The position numbers and the translations under genes were made by a program. The notes under the pieces are model-generated. The model was not told the DNA's origin and ran no database searches. It saw only the letters and a list, made by a program, of their open reading frames with translations. From Myrica gale (taxonomy: Eukaryota; Streptophyta; Magnoliopsida; Fagales; Myricaceae), in contig OZ005609.1 of assembly GCA_963930655.1 (NCBI GenBank), forward strand, positions 13,064,501 to 13,128,500: a DNA stretch of 64,000 nucleotides, written 5' to 3'. Every line of letters begins with the position of its first letter. The stretch's first letter is position 1. Shown here in pieces: positions 1 through 11,639 of this stretch.

Positions 1-461
1 GCGAGATCCAATAGGGTATTCAGAGAATTGAAGAAGACTTGAAATTGGTCTCCAATTGGGGTTTGTCTCTTATTATGATTAGGAGAAACATATGAGCTTG
101 TGTTTTAACTCTGGCTATTTTGTAAGGGCATGGTAGCACAATTGTGCTAGCTTGTGTCTTTATCTCTGGTTGTTTTGTTATGGGGTGGTAGCTAACATAG
201 TACCAATAAGTAGGGACCCGTTTTGTTGTGTCGCATTTTGATTGTACCCTGTTGCGAAAATACTAAGGTCGACACACACTGCTTTATTCTAGAACCCCCT
301 CTTTGGCTGACTGTCCCCTTCCCCTCACCACCTTTGTTTGGCGGTACCTCCTCCCTCCTCCCCCCTCTTCTCATGATCTGGTCTTTTGTGACCAAATCCC
401 TGAAGGGGTTTTGTCTCGGTAGACTTCTCTACATGTTTTTAGAGGCCCTTAGAGACCACAA
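1..461 (+). other. Unidentified coding-like sequence interrupted by an LTR insertion
   Basis: An open frame runs from about 223 to the insertion point at 461. If the 462-11625 LTR and one target-site copy are removed, the frame continues without a stop into 11626-11700, joining ...LEALRDH to YRQDNFFIDRGRKGRLP. This suggests the LTR landed in an open frame, possibly in an older retroelement or a gene remnant. I do not recognise the product. Sequence 1-190 is AT-rich with several stops and could be the 3' end of a LINE, but I see no diagnostic motif. Confidence 0.3.
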
Positions 462-2498
462 TGTAATACCCCGACCCTCTAAGTAATATTAATTATCTTA
501 ATTTTGATATTTAAATTATAATAAATGGTATTTAATTACTATTTTCGAAATTTATTATTTTATTAGTTTAAAAATAGGGGAAACCCTTAAAAACAGTTTT
601 ACGTAGCCAAAAATTATAAGAAAAATATCTCATTTCTTCTCTTTTCAAGCTCTTTAATCTAATTGCATATTTTACTCATTCAGTATCTTGAAAATTTTTA
701 AATATTAATTTATAGAGCTAAGAATACTAAAATACCCTTATTTAATGTTTTTAGCCTTAAGTACTTATGTAAATTCTTTCTTTCTTCAAACTTTCTGCTT
801 GGTTTACGTTACTCTCTTAATTACCAAGCCAATAGGATCTATTCTAGAATAGCCGTGCACCCTATTGATTATTTTTGAGAATTTTTTAAATAAATAGGAC
901 AATTGGGCTTGAAAAAAAAATAAGTTTTCAATCTTTGGGCTTAGGAAAAAGATGCAATTGGGCCTCCAAATCATCCCATTCGGCCCAGCCCATGACACCT
1001 CATCTTTGACTCACAAAACCGGTCAAGAACATGGAATTGCTAAAAGAAATGATTAGCAATCATTATACCATGCAAAACCATACAACACTTGTTCTTCATT
1101 GAATAGTTGTCGCCCCCTCCCATAATTCAGCTTCAAGGCCCTGCATAGACACCCTAATCTAGAGGTAGACACCATAACTTGGTCTAGTTAAACCCTAGCA
1201 TAGTTAATTAACCCAAGGAAACAAACTCTAGTTAGCAACTAGTATAAATAGGAGGCCATTGTGAAGGTTTTCTCCACACCATTCAGTCGGACATCCTTAG
1301 AGAAAGAGAGAGGGAGAGAGAGCTGAAGAAAGAAGGAGAGAAAGAGGTGAAGTTGCTGAAATTCCCTAGGAAGAAGAAAAGGATAAATTTATGGAAGAAA
1401 ATTGTAAAAGGTTGAGGTTTTCTTGAGCTTTGCTATCCTATAAGTTATTATCTTGATATTGATACTAACAGCAAGCTCTATATATGTTTTTTAATTCAAA
1501 AAGCTCATCAAAAGATCAAGAAAGTTCAAAAGAGGTAAGGGTAGTTTTCTATGTTAATGACATTATTGGTATTTTGATAATTTGAGGCTAGCAATATGAT
1601 AGGTAGTGATCTGGAACCTTTCATTATGCTTAGCATGAACTAAACATGAAGTTAGAATGAATAGATGCAAGAGAATGTTGAAAAATAGAGATTATTGTTA
1701 AACTTAGGTCATAAAGCCCTTTGGATGAGTTTTAATATGAATCTTGTGTAAATAAATTGCATGGCATGAGTTTTGAATATTTTAGAAATATTAGAAACAT
1801 ATAGAATGGGTTTCATGCAAAGGTTTAGGTGTAAAATTAAAGAATTTGCTAAGTAGATGAAAACTAGCTTAGATTTGCACAATTTGTGATAACGGCACCT
1901 TTAGGGATACCTCGCATATAGTAAATGGCCTCCCCTTGACCTCAAATTTGTAGGGTAAATACTGGACAGTACTATTAACCTAAATTTAAAATTTCGAGTC
2001 ATTTGGAGCTAGGATAAAAAAATATGATTAATTAAAGTTCATTGCTAAAACTAAATTTTTCACTAAAAAGAGCCAATTTTTGTAATCACACGGTTTGGGC
2101 TTGGTTTCTATCACTCGGATTGATTTTAATGGGCTTAAATACTTGTGTTTTTTGCTAGGATATGGGCTTGTAATTGGAGCTCAAGGTTAGGTCCCTATTG
2201 GACCCAAAATACCTAACTTAGTGACCATGTAAAATAGGGCTCTTCTCTATTGTGTGGGGCCTGTGGGCTGACCCAAGTGATATTTCAAAGCTACTGATAT
2301 TGTCAATAGGTGGGCTTTCCAGTAAGCCCAAGTCTAAGTCGTCATTGGACTTGAGACATTTAAATTAGATAACATTTAACATTAGACTTGTTTTAAATTA
2401 AAATAGTAAAAGTCTTAAACTACATTTCTTAATTGCTTGCTGATTTAAAATAAGTAATTAAAGATATTAGTTTGGCTATGTAAAACTTTAATAGTATG

Positions 2499-2833
2499 TG
2501 ATGAAGTCATTTTTAACCGGCTTTATCACAGAAATTCACTGGGCCAGAGACCCAGCATGAAAAAGGTGGAGAACCTGCAAAATTGAGAAAATAGTGAGAT
2601 GGGCTGCCCTACAGGTCAGGCTCCAAAGCTCAAATCAATCCTCTGTGAAATCATGAGAAAATGAGAGCAAAGAGATGAGTCTCTATAAATTACCATCTGT
2701 CCCCTTTTGTAAGCCAATGCTCCTCTTTTATAATAAAAAAATATATATAGTTTTTTCCTCCTTCCACACGGAACCAGTTGATTGGCTGTCAATGGAGCAG
2801 GTCTCTTTTGCAAGCTGATGTGATTTTTGGCCA
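2499..2833 (+). repeat. Left terminal direct repeat (LTR-like)
   Basis: This 335-bp repeat matches 8437-8991 over its whole length apart from the foldback insertion in the right copy. It has TG...CA termini. It provides the paralogous empty site that shows where the foldback element at 8551-8794 inserted. Confidence 0.65.
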
Positions 2834-3119
2834 ATAGGGCATGACCCTACAGACGAGATCTCTGAAAATCTATCCATGGACCCACTTTTAGGTTTTTTAC
2901 CTCTGGGTCTCATTAAACCATTTTGGGCCTCACCTGGGCTAGGTCTGTCAAGTAGGCTGAAAAATCCTACCCAATCAGTAGCCCCCCGTTCTCTAGGGTT
3001 GGGTCTGAAGAGGCCTAGAGAATGTCTCTAGCATGTGGCCTACTTGTCTCTTATGCTTGACACATCATCTATATCCCTTTTAAGCTTTCTTTGTCCTTAA
3101 CATAGTAAAAAGGGATATT

Positions 3120-3780
3120 GAAGTCCATTATGGGCATGAGAGCTCAATAAGAGGGGCCTATCCGAGACACGAGGGCCCAATAAGTGGCACGAGGGCCTAA
3201 TAAGAGGCTCGAAGGCTAACAAGAGGCATGAGGGCCTGTCCGGGGCGCGAGGGCCTGATAAGAGGCTCGGAGGCCATTAAGAGGCATGAGGGGCCAATAA
3301 GTGGCACGAAGGCCTATTGAGGGCGCGAAAGCCCAATAGGTGGCACAAAGGCCAGATATATGGCATGAGCGTCTGTCCAGGGTGAGAGAGCCTAATAAAT
3401 AGTCATCTTTCCTGGACACGAGGGCCCTGCATTTTTTTCTGGGCACGCGGGCCAAATAGTAATCTTTTCTGGGCACGCTCTTCTTTCTTTCCCAAGCACG
3501 ATGGCCCCATCTTTTTTCTTTCTTGGGCATAAGGACCAAATAATCATTTTTCTCAATTCATGGCACGAGAGCTCCTGCCAACTCATAAATCCAGAGCCCG
3601 TAGGCTCCTGTCAAACCATAAATACAGGGCTCTTAGGCTCCTCCCAAACCATAAATCTTGGGCCCGCAAGCTCTTGCCAACACATAAATCTAGGACATCA
3701 TGGCTCCAGCCAAATAAATCCAGGACACCAGGGCTCATGCCTTTTATATCTAGGGCACCAGGGCTCCTGCACCCTTTTTT
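3120..3780 (+). repeat. Degenerate minisatellite
   Basis: Short imperfect units repeat through the block. From about 3140 to 3470 the theme is GGCACGAGGGCCTAATAAG. From about 3560 to 3770 it is a related unit with CATAAATCCAGGGC and GGCTCCTGCC. Open frames here are by-products of the repeat and are not genes. Confidence 0.6.
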
Positions 3781-4479
3781 TTTTTTACTCGAGTCCTCAA
3801 ATATCACTTTCAAAGTTGTAATTTTTTGCAAGTAATAAGGCTTTGAAAATCACAGACCTTGTTGCCTGCAATTGTGGGATATTTTAAACGCACTGGTTTG
3901 AAAAAGCTAGGAGGCTCGTGAACCTTTTGTTCTGCTCTTTTTTGAGTAAGACAAGAATATGAGCTTATAAATTCCAATGGAAAGCATTGTGGAGTAATAA
4001 ATTTCTCTCTTTGCAGTATCTCAGCAGAGATATTATGTAGGAACCTGCACTGAGATATTATGTACTAAAAGCAAACATGGAGTTAGCTCATGCTGTTCTA
4101 GGTGGAGAAATCTAACCCTTGGCTAATGTAATCGTTCTTTCTCAATTTTGCGTAAAATGTTATCATCAAAGGGAAATTGAAATGCAAGATGCATATTTCC
4201 ACCCTTATCTCCCTTATATTTAACAGATTTCTATAGCAAAATGCAAATATCCAAATATTTAAATGTTTACCTGCCGCAATGCACCATAACCCTTTGGGAC
4301 TGCAAAGTCTGCCCTTTGCAAGTCTGAAGTTGCAACAAGGTATTGAACCGTTCAACATATTCCAGCTGATTTTCAACTCTGTGTGTGTGTGTGTGTTTTT
4401 TTTTCATCGAATGGGAGAATATTATCAGCCCATACAAGGCCTCGTTCGGGCAATTTTCTGGGAGTAATGCTTCTAAAAT

Positions 4480-4870
4480 GACCATGGCGTCAATTTTTCA
4501 AAATTTCATAAAAAATGATCAAGTATAATTAGCACGCAAAAGCATTATAAAGTTTGCATTAGAAAGAGCAAGGTCAAGAATTTCTTCCCTTATGTCGTTT
4601 AAGCAGACACAATAATTTAGCCTTCGCCTTGCTTGTCCTTTTGGATTGACTTGTTTATTTCTTAGTTGCGTACCATCTTTTGGAACTTGTCCATGAAAAA
4701 TTCCATGCTTTGAAAATGGCAGCTTGGGCCGCTTTGTTTCTTTCCTCTGCAGGAGTAGGAACAAGTCTTTCAGGTCTCTTTTTGCTGCCATGCCCCATAA
4801 CCTTGTGGAACTGCAAATGCTTCATAGAAATAATCATTAGCCTTTGAGTTCTAAGAAAAAAAGACACGAA
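4480..4870 (-). pseudogene. Unidentified coding-like fragment
   Basis: The minus strand has a stretch reading GSKKRPERLVPTPAEERNK followed by AAQAAIFKAWNF, with the composition of real coding sequence but no start or full frame. It lies inside the 6.5-kb gene-fragment element and on the opposite strand to the VAL fragment. I do not recognise its source. Confidence 0.3.
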
Positions 4871-5288
4871 GCAGATTATGTCAAATTGGCAAGGTCATTA
4901 TAGAGTCATTCTTCCTCAAGTTATTATGGAGAGTAGAAACCAAAAGTCTGAAAATCTTTGGAACTGCCCCTGCAGGCTGCTGTGGTCTACCAAGTTCATG
5001 TATCTTTGTGACAATTGCAGTTTCAAAAAGATGTCAGAGCAGCTGACAATATCAGCAATAAGTCGGTCATATGAGTGTATTGTGCGTGTGCATTGCAGTT
5101 GACTAGTTGAGCACAAGGGATTTCCTTAAAACCATTGTAGAAGGATGGTATTCGGATTTCCTTGCTTTTGCTTTTTTCTCTTCTTTCGGTTTTTTTTTAC
5201 TCGCCCCACTGTAGAAGGATGGTATTCCTTCAAAGGCTGTGTTCTTCCATCCCTTTGCCCACGTGATTCCACCAAAGCACCCTTATTG

Positions 5289-5672
5289 ACACGGTTTACA
5301 AATTCGGTAATTACTCCTTTGTTTGAGAAAATGTGTAAAGGCCTACTTTCCACCAATTTCTCAACCTCGTATACGCTAGAAGGAAAATGGGTGATGGGAT
5401 TCAGAAAGGCTTCGACTGCTCCTAACTATATTCCCAGTATTGTGGTGATTAAAGACTTTGAGTTTGAGGAGTATGAGGATGCACCGATACTTGGGAAGCC
5501 AACAATTTTCATTACCAATAATGTGGACGAAAAGATTTTGTGGGTCCAATGTGAAGACTGCTTCAAGTGGCACAAATTGCCTGCTAATTCTCTGCTTCCC
5601 TAAAAGTGGGCATGTTCTAATAACCCATGGGACCCAGAAAGATCAATTTGTTCAGTAGCCCAAGAATTTACA
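5289..5672 (+). pseudogene. Captured fragment of a VAL-type B3/CW transcription factor gene
   Basis: The frame reads ITPLFEKM (start of a B3 domain), then LEGKWVMGFRKAST (end of the B3 domain), then FEEYEDAPILGKPTIFI, then a CW zinc finger beginning WVQCEDCFKWHKLP. An in-frame TAA at 5601 interrupts the CW domain. The same frame resumes as KWACSNNPWDPERSICS and EFTSEQLL. This order matches VAL1/HSI2-family proteins, repressors of seed genes whose CW domain binds methylated histone H3, but most of the B3 domain and the linker exons are missing. All four CW cysteines are visible, yet the stop and deletions make it non-functional. It lies within the 6.5-kb element. Confidence 0.7.
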
Positions 5673-5915
5673 TCAGAACAACTTTTGAGCAGCGAAATTC
5701 TTGCTTGCATCGCCAGCACTTGCACCCCATATTATCTCAACACTAATGAAAGTGTCCCAAGGTGATTCATTAAGGGCAAATAATGTAGCTGCTGCTAACT
5801 GAATAATTCCTTTGCTTGCAATCAAAGATGGCTCGTTTTTAGCCAATGCTTTAATCAGAGCTTCAAACTCAGGCATTGCAATAATGCCAGAACAACTTGT
5901 CACATTCACAATCAT
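5670..5915 (-). pseudogene. Unidentified captured gene fragment
   Basis: The minus strand is open for about 80 residues, including MPEFEALIKALAKNEPSLIA and SKGIIQLAAATLFALNESPW. It is helical and alanine/leucine-rich, and looks like one or two genuine exons. It starts where the VAL fragment ends, but on the other strand. I cannot name the donor gene. Confidence 0.35.
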
Positions 5916-6689
5916 ATTTTTTTTATACTAGAATCATATGGCTTGTACTTTTCAGCCAAGATGTTAGTGCAACAAAATTAAAGTGGCAGCAAACAAGTAA
6001 TATATAAATAAATAATGATATCATGGGGAAAAGCCCAATGGAGCTGGCTTAAGATATTTGAATCCCCTAGTATTTACTAGCAATATAAATTTTCAATTTT
6101 GCTAACAAACAAGATAGGGAAAACATTGACTGAAGAAAAGCTTTGCTTTTAGGCAAGGATAAATCTCTATTTATCTTTGGAGCTGCCCAACTCTATCAAT
6201 TATGCTTCCGTGGAACATTTTGTGAATTTCACAAACATAATAACATAATCCATGATATCTCTAAATTTTAACAACCAGTTCAAGTGCAGAATTAGTAACA
6301 GATTAACGGAGTTGCTGTTATGCTCACTGATTGCGTCTTTTGGCTTATTACTGTCCCATTTCTTTTCATAAAAGATTTCAACCTAAATTTTCTGGTTATA
6401 AATTATATGCACACAATCAATGTTGTTTTTCTTGCAAACCTAGTTTCATCCTAATTCTAGTTGGGACAAGAAAACGGATCTACAAACGGCAGCTGATAAA
6501 CAATTCACTTCTCGACCAAGCTACATCGATCATAGCTCAGTGTATATTCAACAGATCGCACGCACTATTTCATGTGAATGACAAAGAAACACTACCCTTT
6601 CAACTTCCTGAAACCTCCCCCAGGAACTATATGTCCAGAGCAGACAAGTTATGGAACTTTTATATTCACAATAAGTCAGTTTTCAAGTT

Positions 6690-7020
6690 ATGGAACTTTT
6701 ATTTCTAACGATAATTTTCAACAAGCACATAGCCGTAAAGTCGATGCGAAATTCACGAACCTTCCTTTCGAGTTTTTTCCTTGTGCCATTGGATGAAGCT
6801 AAATCTGATTGCAGTTCCTGTAACTTTCTGCTAGGTTACAGTTGTCCGACTTTGGCTTCAGCTATTTCTGATCTGCTCCCAGCCTTCACTTTTGTTCTTG
6901 CGATCATTTCAAGTTCAGTGGATAGCTCATGCTTGTATCAATCTTTGGTGGCCTTATCCATTTCTTGACTTGTCATCTCCATATGCTCCACTATAGCACT
7001 TCTCGGTGGCACGGATGCAT
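6690..7020 (-). pseudogene. Degraded coiled-coil gene fragment
   Basis: The minus strand reads TELEMIARTKVKAGSRSEIA and then KLQELQSDLASSNGTRKKLE, a heptad-rich pattern typical of a coiled coil. At least two in-frame stops interrupt it. It belongs to the mosaic of coding-like fragments inside the 6.5-kb element. The source gene is not recognised. Confidence 0.3.
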
Positions 7021-8436
7021 ATCCCATGCTACAGCATCTTTGCTCTAATTATGAAGCTAAAACACCATGTGCTTAACTGATTAGTATATATCCAACCCGA
7101 TGAAAACGCGATAGCAGAGTCAAGCAAAGGGTTTTCAACTATTTATCTCAACCCAACTCCTATGCTTTTTCAAATCAAGCACATGGTGTTCATTAAAGGT
7201 TGGGCATAGGAAAGTTGAAGCTTGATACAGATATATCACCAAAGCAATAGCACAAAGTCAATACTTGCAATTTTCTCAAAGACTCCATCATGTTCATTAT
7301 GACCAGATATGACCTGAAAATGAAGGGTTAATGACTAACATAGGAAAAGTCGCAGAAAGTTTTCTGAGAGCATCTTCCAGCGAATTTATCTAAAATATTT
7401 CTCAAGGAGCCATAATCGTACATCAACTTAGCCAGCCCCCACAAACTATAAAATATTTCTCAAGATCACATCACGTTGAGTCATATACCCAATCACAAGT
7501 GCAAATTTTTATTTCGGAGGAACACATTCTGGATAAGTGCAAAGCAGCTACCCATTTAGCAAGTTAGTGGGCTATATTTTCAGAGAGTCCCCTTCTATGT
7601 AAATTTTCTTGCCTCTGTAGCTTAAGGCCAATTGATATGCAGTTAAAGATTCTTTTGTCTCTCCCCGGAAGGGTGTCAATCTTGGAAGTCTTTCAACCCA
7701 CATGCATGTGTTGTCTCCCTCGACCCTTTTGATCAGTCTCTATTCACCACAGCTGCTACAGAAAATCTATTCCTGCAGGCAATACTCTAACAGTTTCCGT
7801 CGAATTGAGAAGCATGGGTCTGGCTCACGGCTCTGTACCTCAGCATTTTGGGGTGGGAGACTTTTACTCACCTTTAGACATATTTTTTCCATTGTTTTGG
7901 AGTGGTCTTCAACAAAGGGAGTGAAAATCAAAACTAGAGATGAGATGAAATCTTTGGAACACGTGGTCTTCGACATATATGTTCACTTTCACCTTGCCAG
8001 AAACTCACCAAGAGCTCTCTCCTCCGCTTGCTGGACAAAAGATAGCAAGAAGTAGAGACATCTGGCATATAAGTGCACTAGGATTGAAGAACAATATTTC
8101 TCAGATTCCAAACTTTGTTTCTGCGTCTCAAACATCTGAGAAACAAATGCACCGATAAAAGAGAGGGAGAGTCTAGTGGTTCCCAAAAAAAAAAGATTAG
8201 ATAGGCTCATTGGAGCTGAATCTGATGGAGCCCAGGCGTCAAGAAGATAACTTCTGAGCAAGATTTTCACCGTCGCTCCTACGCACTTGTTGCCTGTTGG
8301 GTTTGGAAAATCACCCATTTTCTTACCTTTGCTCTGTACAAACCGTCCAGATGTGAAAGAAAAATAGGATGAGATGAGAGGAATGCCCAGGGATGCCCGA
8401 GTAGCCAATTTTTTGTCATTTCCCAACTACGCGAAC

Positions 8437-8991
8437 TGATGAAGTCATTTTAACCGGCTTTATCATAAAAATTCATCAGGCCAGAAATCCAGCAAGAAGA
8501 ACGGTGCATGACCTACAAAACTAAGAAAATAGTGAGCTGGGATGCCCTGTGAGTCGGAGCGGGATTCGGTCCCGACAGTACGGGTCCGGATACGTCCGGA
8601 CCCAAGGTCGGGATCGAATCCCGCGAGAATGGAGGCTCACGTCCATTCTTCTCGACCTTACCGGTCAGACCTCTACAATAGAGGTCCGACCGGTACGTCC
8701 TGATGAGAATGGACGCTCACGGGATTCGATCCCGGCCGTGGGTAAGGACATATCCAGACCCGTACTGTCGGGACCGAATCCAAATCCGAGTCGGTAAGCC
8801 TCCAAAACTTAAATCAGTCCTATGTGAAATCACGAGAAAAATGAGAGCAGAGAGATGAGTCTCTGTAAATTACCGTGTGTCCCCCTTGGTAAGTCAAGGC
8901 ACCTCTTTTATAGAAAATATTTTTTTTCTCTTTCCGCACACAATAAGTTAGTGGAGCAGGTCTTTTTGAAGTCTAATGTGATTTTTGGCCA
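8437..8991 (+). repeat. Right terminal direct repeat (LTR-like)
   Basis: This is the second copy of the 2499-2833 repeat. Without the insertion at 8551-8794 it is about 318 bp, close to the 335 bp of the left copy. Shared landmarks include AACCGGCTTTATCA near the start and TGTGATTTTTGGCCA at the end. Confidence 0.65.
8551..8794. mobile_element. GC-rich foldback (MITE-like) element with hairpin ends
   Basis: The 230-bp element 8558-8787 is flanked by GAGTCGG at 8551-8557 and 8788-8794, a 7-bp direct repeat absent from the matching empty site near 2605-2640. Its terminal inverted repeats, 8562-8592 and 8751-8781, are 31 nt with one mismatch. Each end also folds on itself: GGGTCCGGA-TACG-TCCGGACCC at 8583-8604 is a perfect hairpin. 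The centre near 8675 is another hairpin (ACCTCTA-CAA-TAGAGGT). It has no coding capacity. Transposase family is not determinable; a 7-8 bp duplication would fit hAT-like insertion. Confidence 0.65.
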
Positions 8992-9988
8992 ATATGACAT
9001 CTCCATGCAAGACATGAATATGAAGAAAAATACTAAGTCTTTAAAACAAAAATACAATATATGTGAGGTAATTAAAATTATCGTGTGAAATGATTACATG
9101 TAAAATTATAAGCGAGATTAAGAAACTTCATTACATATGATTAATGGTAAAAGTCATACTTTTTATTAAAAATATGCATCAATGATGTTATGGATATGAC
9201 ATTTGCATAGCATTTGCATCAATGAGATAATGAATATGACATTTAAAAATGGCATCTACATAAAATGCATTTGCATCAATGAAAATTTTTACCGCTAAAG
9301 GGGGACTGTATCGATCACTTAGGAGTGCAACCATCACTACGGGGTAATGGATGGGCCCGGGGTAGAAGGTAGAGGGGTTTGTATCCATTGTCCTAGGGCA
9401 ACGAAATGTCTATGATTGTCATAAAGTGCAGGGGAGATTGGACGCACAACCCTATCACTAGGGGTGAAACAGTGGACATAAAGAGCAAAGGTTTTTACAA
9501 ACATGAGCATAGCATTCATATTGCATATGATTATACTAGTATTGTTTTCGAAACCTTAACTGTTTTATTGAATATGTAAGTACTATTTATACTACTGTTG
9601 TCATCACATACTCCATATCCTCCTTACTGAGTCCTTAAAACTCACCCTATATCCTTGTTTGTATTGTTGTTCACTGCTAAGATAAATCATGCCAATATTC
9701 GAGTCTTTTCTCACTTGTAAGCTTCTTACCCATGTACTGGTTATCCATGTCTAAATCTTAGTATCAGACAGCTTAGACGTTGCATGGACCATCAGCCCTA
9801 CCTGATTCTAAAGGATCTACCACCAGAATTTCCATACGAGAACGATCTCTAGGAGAGAACCACTTCGGCATAAATTGGGTAGACCTTACCCTATCAGACG
9901 ATGAAGACTCACCTTAAAGAGATGTTTTTATGTTTTTATTTTACTTCGTGTTAGCTTGCTTGTATATAAGTTTGAACAATAAGGTTAG

Positions 9989-11239
9989 TGATAGTCCTCG
10001 TTTCAGGATTAAGGCAACCCAAGAGGGGGGTGAATTGGTTTTCTAAACTTTTCAGTTAAAACCCTCAATGTTGTGTTTGCAAGTAAATACTACTTTAGCA
10101 CAAGTATATAATATGTGGAACTGTAAATAAGTGTTAAAGTAAGGAGTAGGGATAAGAGAAGCAAACACTCGATTTTTAGGTGGTTCGGCAAACCCGCCTA
10201 CATCCACCCCTCAAGCTCCTTCACCGAGCCTTGAGGTTTCTCCACTATTCTTCAAATAGCTTTACACACTAGCTTCCGGGTGCTAGTGAACCGTACAAAT
10301 GTTTTCTCCCGGGCTCAACACTCAAACCCACCCAAGTGGTTTTTTGGCTCACCACTCACAACCTCACCAAGCTTGAGATATACACTCTCAAAGCTTCTTC
10401 TTTAGTGAACAACCTCACTATAGGAAACACCTCTTTTGATAGGTAGATTGAGGAACAAGACTCTTTCAAAGAGTGGATATAAAAATGGAAAGCTCTATCT
10501 CTTTATTCACACAAAGGCAAGGATATGAAAGTGTGTTTTGTGTGAATGCTATGAGAAATATAGAATAGGAAGGTTTAGAATATTTCTCAAGTAGTAGAAA
10601 TGATATGTGGTCGTTGGTTCTTTATTTTAGATGAAATGAAGGTGTATTTATAGGCCACAAATGAAAACTAGTCGTTTATAGCCGTTAGAGGTCGATTTGA
10701 CAATTTTACCGTTGTACCGGTCGACCGCTTCATGTACCGGTCGACCGGTTCAAGTAGTCGTTGCCCAACGGTCATAAATTTGAATGCTGTCAATGATCGA
10801 CCGCTTCATGTAGAGGTCGACCGCTACAAAAAGTTCATCGACCGCTTCATTTAAAAACATGTTTTTGACCGCTTTTAAACACCCAATTTTAAAGACTTAA
10901 TTCTCATAAGTATATGAAGGGTTTAGGAATATATTTGGGGTGTTTTGAAACCTTTAAAAATATTTTAATCTTTCAAACAAAAGGTAAAACGGTTTATGCA
11001 CGTTTTGAAAGATATGCAAGTGCGTGATTCAAATCCTTGTCAAATGTGAAATAAACAGTTACAAGGATTATACCCTAAGGTTTTGAATCTTCACTTTAAG
11101 CACTTTGCATCTTCTTGTTCTTCTTTCTTCAAGTCTTTGGCTCTTTTATCAAGTCGTCTTTGTCTTTGAAGATGTCCACTTTATAAACTTATTCATTTAT
11201 TGAAATCATCAAAACCTTGATTGTGCACAAAAGCCAACA
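9989..11239 (-). mobile_element. Copia-type solo LTR (reverse orientation)
   Basis: The plus strand reads TGATAGTCC...GCCAACA, the reverse complement of an LTR starting TGTTGGCTTTTGTGCAC. It is flanked by the exact 5-bp duplication GTTAG (9984-9988 and 11240-11244). It is the same family as the LTRs at 59706 and 61366, here in the opposite orientation, and about 1.25 kb long. Internal sequence is absent, so it is a recombination remnant. Confidence 0.85.
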
Positions 11240-11639
11240 GTTAGAGATCCTAATATAGGCTTATCTGTTTTGGCCTAGATTTTGTAAGGACATCGAGTCC
11301 TCCCTAATCGCTAACCGTTAAGGATATGTTGTTTCCTTTTCTTTCATTGTGTTGTTTTTCTTGTTTACGAGTGAAATGTGCCTTGTTTTTCAAATATAGC
11401 AGTGTTCTTAATTTAACTTGACTTCTATTTTCATCATTTGTCCTTTGAGTTATTTTTACAAGTTTTCTGTTGGATTTCCTTATTACATAGTAATCTTTAT
11501 ATATCCCAAGAAAAATATTATAGTCTTGAGACCCGTAGGATAAGGACGTGTTGTATAATCTCAACTTTTATGCATATCTACTATTACAAAGAGAGCTTAA
11601 AGACTAATACGAGCGAGACGTGACACACTACCGGCAGGA

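Larger units (their letters stand above)
2499..8991 (+). mobile_element. 6.5-kb element with terminal direct repeats carrying gene fragments
   Basis: Two direct repeats bound it: 2499-2833 and 8437-8991, the second containing a further insertion. Both begin TGATGAAGTCATTTT and end TTTTTGGCCA, so they have TG...CA ends like LTRs. Flanks GTATG (2494-2498) and ATATG (8992-8996) match at 4 of 5 bases. I see no tRNA primer-binding site or clear polypurine tract next to the repeats, and no retroviral enzymes, so it would be a non-autonomous element. The interior holds a minisatellite, a VAL-type fragment and other coding-like pieces on both strands. Confidence 0.5.
462..11625 (+). mobile_element. 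Gypsy-type solo LTR expanded by nested insertions
   Basis: The sequence begins TGTAATACCCCG and ends GAGACGTGACA, closely resembling the termini of the clean solo LTR at 41502-44734 (TGTAACACCCG...GAGACGTGACA). Flanks are CACAA (457-461) and CACTA (11626-11630), a 4/5 match expected of an aged 5-bp target duplication. Removing the two nested insertions (2499-8991 and 9989-11239, each with one target copy) leaves about 3.4 kb, near the 3.2 kb of the other solo LTR. A TATA-like TATAAATAGG near 1240 may be the LTR promoter. No internal gag-pol is present. Confidence 0.6.

Noticed and set aside
3216..3831. Several overlapping open frames on both strands
   Set aside because: They are translations of a minisatellite; repeated words in all frames betray the tandem units.
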